From NCBI GenBank assembly GCA_964425915.1, contig CAYROO010000001.1, positions 310,001-374,000 on the forward strand: a stretch of 64,000 nucleotides of DNA, in the 5' to 3' direction. The notes under the pieces were generated by a model. It did not search any database, was not told where the DNA came from, and worked only from the letters and a program-made list of their open reading frames with translations. Below, one piece after another: positions 58,347-64,000 of the stretch (positions are counted from its first letter, which is position 1; the number at the start of each line of letters is the position of its first letter). The translations under genes were made by a program, and so were the position numbers. Source of the stretch: Polycyclovorans sp964425915 (GTDB lineage: Bacteria; Pseudomonadota; Gammaproteobacteria; Nevskiales; Nevskiaceae).

Positions 58347-59303
58347 ATGCCGCTGCCATTCGCCAATCCGCGCAAGCTCCGAGCCCTCGGTGTCGTCGGC
58401 CTCAACCGCCGCAATGGTGACTACATCGCGCCTTGCAACCCGCGCCGGTTCTACCCACGGGTAGACAACAAGCTGATCACCAAGCAGCTCGCCATCGAAG
58501 CCGGCATCGCGGTGCCGCAACTCTATGGGGTGGTGGAGACCAACCATGATGCGCGCGGCCTTGCGCGGCTGTTGTCCGGTCACCAGGACTTCGTGATCAA
58601 ACCCGCGCATGGCTCCGGCGGCGAAGGCATTGTGGTGGTCGAAAGCCGGTCCGGCGCCTTGTTCCGCAAGACCAGCGGTGTGCTGGTCGGGCTGGAAGGG
58701 CTAGAGCACCACGTCTCCAATATTCTCAGTGGCATGTACAGCCTCGGCGGCCAGCCGGACCACGCCATGATCGAGTACCGCGTGCGCTTTGACCCGCTGT
58801 TCGGCGCGATCACCCATCAGGGGGTTCCGGACATCCGCACCGTGGTCTACAAAGGCTTCCCGGTGATGGCGATGGTCCGCTTGCCGACGCGCGAATCCGA
58901 TGGCAAGGCCAATCTCCACCAGGGTGCCGTCGGCGCTGGCATCGACATCGCCTCGGGGCACACCCGCAAAGGGGTCTGGCACAGCCGTATCGTGGAGGCC
59001 CATCCCGATACCGGCGCGCCGATCGGCGGCCGCGAGATTCCCCAGTGGGACCGGCTGCTGCATCTCGCTGCACGCTGCTACGAACTCACCGGACTGGGCT
59101 ACCTCGGCGTCGATGTGGTGCTGGACGCCGAGCTGGGGCCGCTGATCCTCGAACTCAATGCCCGCCCCGGCCTGGGGATCCAGATCGCCAACGGGATTGG
59201 CCTGGGCGGCTTCCTGGAAACGGTCGACCGCGACGGTCCACGCGCGGCCAGCGCCGAGGCGCGGGTGGCGTTCTCCCAGTCCGCCTTCGCTCGTCCGGAC
59301 TGA
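58347..59303 (+). CDS. RimK-like alpha-L-glutamate ligase-related ATP-grasp protein
   Basis: This 318-residue cytoplasmic protein has the ATP-grasp layout. The ATP-binding lysine lies in FVIKPAHGSGGEGIVVV (about residues 82-98), with NHDARG and EYRVRFDPLF in the middle. The metal and catalytic strand GYLGVDVVLDAELGPLILEL (about 251-270) precedes NARPGLGIQ. ATP-grasp enzymes of this group join an amino acid to a carboxylate. RimK adds glutamate to a protein, but the substrate here is unknown. Its constant partners (retropepsin and inactive transglutaminase) suggest a peptide modified inside the cell and sensed or trimmed in the periplasm. Confidence 0.88.
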   Translation: MPLPFANPRKLRALGVVGLNRRNGDYIAPCNPRRFYPRVDNKLITKQLAIEAGIAVPQLYGVVETNHDARGLARLLSGHQDFVIKPAHGSGGEGIVVVESRSGALFRKTSGVLVGLEGLEHHVSNILSGMYSLGGQPDHAMIEYRVRFDPLFGAITHQGVPDIRTVVYKGFPVMAMVRLPTRESDGKANLHQGAVGAGIDIASGHTRKGVWHSRIVEAHPDTGAPIGGREIPQWDRLLHLAARCYELTGLGYLGVDVVLDAELGPLILELNARPGLGIQIANGIGLGGFLETVDRDGPRAASAEARVAFSQSAFARPD

Positions 59304-59373
59304 GCGGGCCTGTTCTGCGACGCCCACCTGCCTATACTGGCCGCTTCCTTCGCCTTCCACCCTGCACCTGCCT

Positions 59374-61041
59374 GTGTATATCGAGTACTTCGGCCTGCGG
59401 GACTATCCGTTCAGCATCACGCCGGACCCAGCCTTTCTGTACATGTCGCCCCGCCACCAGGAGGCGCTCGGCCATCTGCTGTACGGCACCGGCCAGTACG
59501 GTGGCTTCGTCCAGCTGACCGGCGAGGTCGGCACGGGCAAGACCACCGTGATCCGCACCTTGCTGTCGCAGAAGATCGATGGCGTCGATGTGGCCATGGT
59601 GTACAACCCGCGGCAGTCCGAGCACGAGTTCCTGGCGTCGGTCTGTGACGAACTCAAGATCGACTACCCCGAAGGCGCCAGCCAGAAGACCCTGGTCGAT
59701 GCCCTCAATCGTCACCTGCTGGCCGCCCATGCAGGTGGCCGACGCACCGTCCTGATCATCGACGAGGCGCAGAACCTGTCGCCGGGCGTACTGGAGCAGG
59801 TGCGCCTGTTGACCAATCTGGAGACCCACAAGGACAAGCTGCTGCGGATCATGCTGGTGGGTCAGCCGGAGCTGGCAGAGCTGCTGGCCCGCCCGGAGTT
59901 GCGCCAGCTGGCGCAGCGCATCACCGCCCGATACCACCTGCAGCCGCTGTCCGAAGACGAAACACGCGAATACATCCGACACCGCCTGCGGGTGGCAGGC
60001 GCCAGCGCCGAGCTCTTCAGCGACGACGCGATTCGCTTGGTGCAAAGCGTGAGTCGGGGCATCCCGCGCCTCACCAACATCATTTGCGATCGTGCCCTGC
60101 TGGGCGCCTTTGGGCGTCAGCAGCGGACCGTCAACGCAGAGCTGGTGCGTGCCGCTGCCGCCGAGTCGATGGCCGACACGGTTGCGCTTCCGCGCGGCCG
60201 ATGGGACTGGCTGCTGGAGCTGCCGGACGCCCGCATCCGCCAGATCGAGATCGCCCTCGCCGCCCTGGCGGTGGTGCTGATCGCGCTGTTGATCTGGCGA
60301 ACCTGGCAGCCAGACCCGACCACCCCGGCGCCGCAGGCACCAGCAGCCGCGCCGATTGCACCCGCTCAAGCACCCGCCACCGAGGCAGCCGCGCCGGCCG
60401 CATCGCAGCAGGTGCCGGCGGTGGCACAGGACCCACTATCGCGCGCACAACGGCCCCTGGGGGCCATGATGACGGCACTCGCGCGGCAATGGCTGAGCGA
60501 CTTCACGCCAGACTCCACGGTTGGTGCCTGCACCCAACTGCAGACCCTGTCGCTGCGTTGCTACCGTGGCGACGGCGAGTGGGACCTGCTGCGGCGCCTG
60601 GCGCTGCCGGTGCTGCTGGAACTGGACAACGCCGGACAGCCCACCCACGTACTGGTGCTGGGCCTGGGGAGCGACCATGCCCGGCTGCACACTCCGGAGG
60701 GCAGCGTCGATGTGCCGCGCGAGCGGCTTGAAGCCCGCTGGGACGGGCCCTTCTTGATGATCTGGCAACCCCCGACCGAGAGCGAGCGCATCGACCGCGG
60801 CAGCCGTGGCGAGCCGGTGCTGTGGCTGCGACAGCGGCTGGCCCAGCTCAACGGTCAGACCCTGCCTGATCCACCCTCAGCGGCGTACGACGGGGACCTG
60901 CGCGACCAGGTTCGTGCCTTCCAGCGGGGTCAGGATCTGATCGCCGACGGTGTGGTGGGCGTCCACACCTTCATATTGCTGGGCCAGGGGCTACCCGGCT
61001 GGCCACGCTTGCAGGATCTGGACGATGTCCCTGCTGCTTGA
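59374..61041 (+). CDS. gspA: GspA/ExeA-like ATPase with peptidoglycan-binding domain
   Basis: GspA (ExeA) with GspB helps insert the type II secretin through the peptidoglycan. The 555-residue protein starts YIEYFGLRDYPFSITPDP. It has Walker A GEVGTGKTTVI (about residues 50-60), Walker B VLIIDEAQNLS (about 127), one TM helix (about 290-309), and a C-terminal peptidoglycan-binding type 1 domain (about 475-545, LRDQVRAFQRGQDLIADGVV). The start is GTG at 59374, because the family starts there; the upstream frame is intergenic. It overlaps gspB by 17 bp. The rest of the T2SS genes are not in the window. Confidence 0.92.
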   Translation: MYIEYFGLRDYPFSITPDPAFLYMSPRHQEALGHLLYGTGQYGGFVQLTGEVGTGKTTVIRTLLSQKIDGVDVAMVYNPRQSEHEFLASVCDELKIDYPEGASQKTLVDALNRHLLAAHAGGRRTVLIIDEAQNLSPGVLEQVRLLTNLETHKDKLLRIMLVGQPELAELLARPELRQLAQRITARYHLQPLSEDETREYIRHRLRVAGASAELFSDDAIRLVQSVSRGIPRLTNIICDRALLGAFGRQQRTVNAELVRAAAAESMADTVALPRGRWDWLLELPDARIRQIEIALAALAVVLIALLIWRTWQPDPTTPAPQAPAAAPIAPAQAPATEAAAPAASQQVPAVAQDPLSRAQRPLGAMMTALARQWLSDFTPDSTVGACTQLQTLSLRCYRGDGEWDLLRRLALPVLLELDNAGQPTHVLVLGLGSDHARLHTPEGSVDVPRERLEARWDGPFLMIWQPPTESERIDRGSRGEPVLWLRQRLAQLNGQTLPDPPSAAYDGDLRDQVRAFQRGQDLIADGVVGVHTFILLGQGLPGWPRLQDLDDVPAA

Positions 61042-61834
61042 AGCCCTACGCAAGGCCGAGCGCGATCGTACGCTCGGCCAACCGCCCTCGCCGGCTGCCG
61101 TCGCCGCCGCCCCAACACCGGTGCCTTCAACCGGAACAGCGCCTTCCCCGGGCCGCTTTCGCACGCTGATTGCGTTGGCGCTGCTGGTCACGCTGTGCGC
61201 GATTGCCCTGCACATGCGCCCCAGTCCGTTGACTGCGCCGTCCGCCATTACGCAGACCGCACCGGCACGCACCACCGGTGCGCCGGTGCCGACGCCGCCC
61301 GAAACGCTGCCCCAAACCCCGACCGTGGCAACGGCCGAGACGTCCGCACCAACGCCGATGCGACTGGCGCAGATCGACGTCGAGGACCCGCCCGGCCGTC
61401 CGCCATCACTGGGTAGCGGCGAAGTCCCCGCGGGCACCCCGGCGTCGGAGCAGGGGGTCGCTGACGAATCCACGGGCATCGCTTTGGAGATGCTGCAGCA
61501 ACCGGTGGCCGAGCCGATGCCGGCGGTTGCGCCGGTTCCCGATCCAGCAGCGGCTGTGCCGCCCAAAGACGCGGCCAACGACACGGTATCGCCAGCCCCG
61601 GGCGCACCCACCCTGAGGATGCTGCCGGCGGAGCAGCGCGCGCGCTTCCCGAACCTGACCCTGGACGTACACGCTTGGGACAGCGCGCCGGAACGCCGCT
61701 TCGTGCTGGTCAACGGAAAACGCTATGCGCCGGGAGATCCGCTTCCTGGCGGGCTGGTGTTGCGCGAGATCGTGCCCGACGGTGTCATCGTCGAGTTCGA
61801 AGACCGGCGTGTGATGGTGCCGCGACCGGGCTGA
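61025..61834 (+). CDS. gspB: type II secretion accessory protein GspB/ExeB
   Basis: This 269-residue protein begins MSLLLEALRKAERDR, the usual start of GspB/ExeB. It has one TM helix (about residues 43-61) and a long Pro/Ala/Thr-rich periplasmic linker. The C-terminal T2SSB domain (about 205-269) includes PNLTLDVHAWDSAPERRFVL and LREIVPDGVIVEFEDRRVMV. It works with GspA to place the secretin in the outer membrane. Its start lies inside gspA. It converges on argD with a 4-bp gap. Confidence 0.93.
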   Translation: MSLLLEALRKAERDRTLGQPPSPAAVAAAPTPVPSTGTAPSPGRFRTLIALALLVTLCAIALHMRPSPLTAPSAITQTAPARTTGAPVPTPPETLPQTPTVATAETSAPTPMRLAQIDVEDPPGRPPSLGSGEVPAGTPASEQGVADESTGIALEMLQQPVAEPMPAVAPVPDPAAAVPPKDAANDTVSPAPGAPTLRMLPAEQRARFPNLTLDVHAWDSAPERRFVLVNGKRYAPGDPLPGGLVLREIVPDGVIVEFEDRRVMVPRPG

Positions 61835-61838
61835 CCGA

Positions 61839-63044
61839 TCAGGCGCCTCCGATCTGCTTCAGGCAGGCCTGCTCCAGACGCGCCAGTCCGGCATCGACAT
61901 CGGCTTCGGTGATGTTGAGCGCGGGCGCAAAGCGCAGCACATCCGGCCCCGCCACCAGCAACCAGACGCCTGCGTCCAGTGCCGCGGCCACGATCTGACC
62001 CGCCTTACCCTGCCAACTGGGGACCAGCGGTGCACCCAGCAACAGGCCTTGTCCGCGCACCGACTGCCACAACCCGCAGCGTGCGCCGAGCGCCATCAGC
62101 CCATCACGCAACTGCTGATGACGTGCTGCCACGTTGGCCATGAGCGCAGGCTGCAGCACCTCATCGAGCACCGCCTCCGCCACCGCGCAGCCCAGGGGAT
62201 TGCCGCCATAGGTGGAACCGTGGGTGCCAACCGACAGGGTGGCCGCGAGCGCCTCGGTGGTCAGCATGGCCCCAATCGGAAAGCCACCGCCCATGCCCTT
62301 GGCCGTCGTCAGCACATCGGGCACAACGCCGGTTTGCTGATAGGCGTAGAGCGTGCCGGAGCGGCCATTACCGGTCTGTACCTCGTCAAAAATCAGCAGC
62401 GCACCATGCTGTCGGCACAAGGCCGCCGCCGCTTCAAGGTAGCCCGGCGCCGCTGGCGTGACACCGCCCTCCCCCTGGATTGGTTCGACGATGAACGCGC
62501 AGACGTCGGGACCCATGGCCGCCTCCAGCGCCGCCACGTCGTTGTACGGAACGTGGCTGATGGCCGGCGGCAAGGGCTCGAAGCCCTGGGTGTACTTGGG
62601 CTGCCCGCCCACGGTCACGGTAAACAGGGTGCGGCCATGGAAGCTGTTCAGGCAGGCCACGATGCGGTGCTTGCCAGGCGACTTCAGATTGCCGTAGCGA
62701 CGCGCCAGCTTCAGCGCCGCCTCGTTGGCTTCGGCACCGCTATTGCAGAAAAACACCCGCTCGGCGAAGGTGTGCGCGATCAGCCGCTGGGCCAAGCGCA
62801 GCGCTGGCTCGTTGGTCATCACGTTGGACAGGTGCCACAGCCGCTGCGCCTGATCGGTCAGGGCGGCCACCAGACGCGGGTGGGCATGCCCCAGCGCGGT
62901 CACGGCGATGCCGCCGGCGAAGTCCACGTACTCGCGCCCGGCCTGATCCCACCAGCGCGACCCGGCACCGCGCACCGGAATCACGCCGGCAGGCTGGTAG
63001 TTGGGGACCATGTACTGGTCGAAGGTCTGGCGATTGACGCTCAT
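61839..63044 (-). CDS. argD: acetylornithine/succinyldiaminopimelate-type aminotransferase
   Basis: ArgD-type class III aminotransferases convert N-acetylglutamate semialdehyde to N-acetylornithine in arginine synthesis, and often also act in lysine synthesis. The 401-residue protein has YVDFAGGIAVTALGHAHP (about residues 39-56), FFCNSGAEANEAALKLARRY (about 102) and LLIFDEVQTGNGRSGTLYAY (about 217). The PLP lysine is in LTTAKGMGGGFPIGAM (about 248). GGGAG precedes the ATG at 63044, and a promoter with a perfect TATAAT lies 35 bp upstream. No other arginine gene is adjacent, so the exact substrate remains a prediction. Confidence 0.9.
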   Translation of the reverse strand: MSVNRQTFDQYMVPNYQPAGVIPVRGAGSRWWDQAGREYVDFAGGIAVTALGHAHPRLVAALTDQAQRLWHLSNVMTNEPALRLAQRLIAHTFAERVFFCNSGAEANEAALKLARRYGNLKSPGKHRIVACLNSFHGRTLFTVTVGGQPKYTQGFEPLPPAISHVPYNDVAALEAAMGPDVCAFIVEPIQGEGGVTPAAPGYLEAAAALCRQHGALLIFDEVQTGNGRSGTLYAYQQTGVVPDVLTTAKGMGGGFPIGAMLTTEALAATLSVGTHGSTYGGNPLGCAVAEAVLDEVLQPALMANVAARHQQLRDGLMALGARCGLWQSVRGQGLLLGAPLVPSWQGKAGQIVAAALDAGVWLLVAGPDVLRFAPALNITEADVDAGLARLEQACLKQIGGA

Positions 63045-63078
63045 GACGGGCTCCCTGCGGGGCGTGGCAAAGCCGCGC

Positions 63079-63106
63079 ATTATAGGGGCCCCGGGGCGCG
63101 ACACCA
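63079..63106 (-). promoter_or_regulatory. promoter of argD
   Basis: On the minus strand a perfect TATAAT (63084-63079) lies 16 bp downstream of TGGTGT (63106-63101), giving a leader of about 28 bases before the ATG at 63044. The -10 is consensus and the -35 is weak. Confidence 0.55.
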
Positions 63107-63118
63107 GTCGCGTTCACC

Positions 63119-64000
63119 TCAGGCCGCGGTATTGCGGTCGAGCAGGCCGGTAATGCGGCGCGATACGTCTTGGCGCACCTCGCGGACGGCCACGCCGATG
63201 GCGTTGGCAAAGGCAATGTCATCGGCGCTGCCGTGCGACTTGATGACGATACCGTTGAGCCCCAGCAGGCTGGCGCCGTTGTGTAGCCGGGGGTCAATCT
63301 TCTGGGCAAACTGTTTCAACACCGGTTTTGCCAGCAGCGCGATCAGCTGGGTCATCGGCGAGCGGGTAAATGCTTCCCGCATCAGCTGCGTGATCAACTT
63401 GGCGACGCCCTCGCCGGTCTTCAGGGCAACGTTGCCGACGAAGCCGTCAGCGACTACCACATCGACATCGGCATGGAAGATGCCGTCGCCTTCGACGAAG
63501 CCGACGTAGTTGAGGGTGGAGGCCTGCAGCAAGGTGGCGGCCGCCTTGATGGTGTCGTTCCCCTTGATCTCCTCTTCGCCGATGTTGAGCAGGGCCACGC
63601 GCGGGCGCTCGACACCGTTGAGCGCGGTGACCAGCGCCGAGCCCATTACCGCAAACTGGAACAGCTGCTCGGCGGAACACTCGGCATTGGCGCCAAGATC
63701 CAGCATGTGTGTGTGGCCGCGCGCGGAGGGCAGTGCCGACACAATGGCCGGGCGGTCAATGCCAGGCAGGGTCTTCAGCACGAATCGGGCGGTGGCCATC
63801 AGGGCGCCGGTATTGCCAGCAGAAACCGCGGCATGCGCCGCCCCTGCCTTCACCAGATCGATGGCGACCCGCATTGACGAGTCTTTTTTGTTCCGCAGCG
63901 CCTTGGAGGGGGCCTCGTCCATTGCCACCACTTCAGACGCTGGATGCAATCGCAGCCGCGATCGCAGCGCGAGCGGCACTTGGGCCAAGGCGGCCTCCAG
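63119..64000 (-). CDS. plsX: phosphate acyltransferase PlsX (partial, N-terminus beyond window)
   Basis: PlsX converts acyl-ACP to acyl-phosphate for phospholipid synthesis. The visible 293 residues run from the window edge to TGA at 63119-63121 and match the family. Seen are MRVAIDLVKAGAAHAAVSAG, NTGALMATARFVLKTLPGID, MLDLGANAECSAEQLFQFAV, LLNIGEEEIKGND and VVADGFVGNVALKTGEGVAK. About 45 N-terminal residues are missing because the gene is cut at 64000. The reading frame stays open to the edge without a start codon of the family type. Confidence 0.95.
   Translation of the reverse strand: MEAALAQVPLALRSRLRLHPASEVVAMDEAPSKALRNKKDSSMRVAIDLVKAGAAHAAVSAGNTGALMATARFVLKTLPGIDRPAIVSALPSARGHTHMLDLGANAECSAEQLFQFAVMGSALVTALNGVERPRVALLNIGEEEIKGNDTIKAAATLLQASTLNYVGFVEGDGIFHADVDVVVADGFVGNVALKTGEGVAKLITQLMREAFTRSPMTQLIALLAKPVLKQFAQKIDPRLHNGASLLGLNGIVIKSHGSADDIAFANAIGVAVREVRQDVSRRITGLLDRNTAA

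Overview
The window is about 64 kb of high-GC, densely packed chromosome from a Gram-negative bacterium. The complete rnfABCDGE-nth cluster, metG with a C-terminal tRNA-binding domain, bifunctional rlmKL and mnmC, ppiD, sbcB and gspA/gspB point to the Gammaproteobacteria. A deep-branching group such as Nevskiales/Salinisphaerales is my guess and is not proven by anything here. There are no insertion sequences, phage genes, rRNA genes or CRISPR arrays. Three tRNA genes are present: His-GTG and Lys-CTT in one minus-strand unit, and Arg-CCT on the plus strand.

Layout. 0-12 kb: mixed metabolic genes (alpha/beta hydrolase, SDR oxidoreductase, CDF metal exporter, rlmKL-mnmC for rRNA and tRNA modification, an Old Yellow Enzyme-like oxidoreductase divergent from a BASS transporter and a TauD-like dioxygenase, and a secreted hydrolase with a GlyGly-CTERM-like tail). 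12-14.5 kb: a soluble histidine kinase and a tandem-REC response regulator whose second REC domain has Glu at the phosphoacceptor site. 14.5-23.6 kb: a nine-gene, mostly overlapping operon with a TolQ/ExbB-like channel, two TolR/ExbD-like proteins, an AgmX/PglI-type TonB-like protein, large TPR proteins and lipoproteins. It resembles the core of the Myxococcus Agl/Glt trans-envelope machine and is the most system-like locus in the window. 23.6-35 kb: fabI, a dicarboxylate symporter, ppiD, the His/Lys tRNA unit, a Tat-type purple-acid-phosphatase-like lipoprotein, a hotdog thioesterase, dcd, apbC/mrp, sbcB and metG. metG carries an in-frame GGGAATC-type inverted-repeat element.

35-41.5 kb: the Rnf ion-translocating ferredoxin:NAD oxidoreductase operon and nth, followed by a small membrane protein. 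41.5-44.4 kb: a large Ig-repeat lipoprotein. 44.8-56 kb: a surface-glycan locus just after tRNA-Arg. On the plus strand lie a sialyltransferase-like glycosyltransferase, an MBOAT O-acyltransferase and an SGNH-like partner. Facing them is an eight-gene minus-strand operon, kdoO - glycosyltransferase - pseB - pseC - pseF - pseG - pseH - pseI. It encodes the complete route from UDP-GlcNAc to CMP-pseudaminic acid together with a Kdo 3-hydroxylase. The simplest reading is an O-acylated, pseudaminic-acid-containing glycan, possibly attached to lipopolysaccharide.

56-64 kb: a three-gene envelope set (periplasmic retropepsin-like protease, inactive transglutaminase with a multi-TM domain, RimK-like ATP-grasp ligase), the type II secretion accessory pair gspA-gspB, an argD-type aminotransferase, and plsX, which is cut by the window edge.
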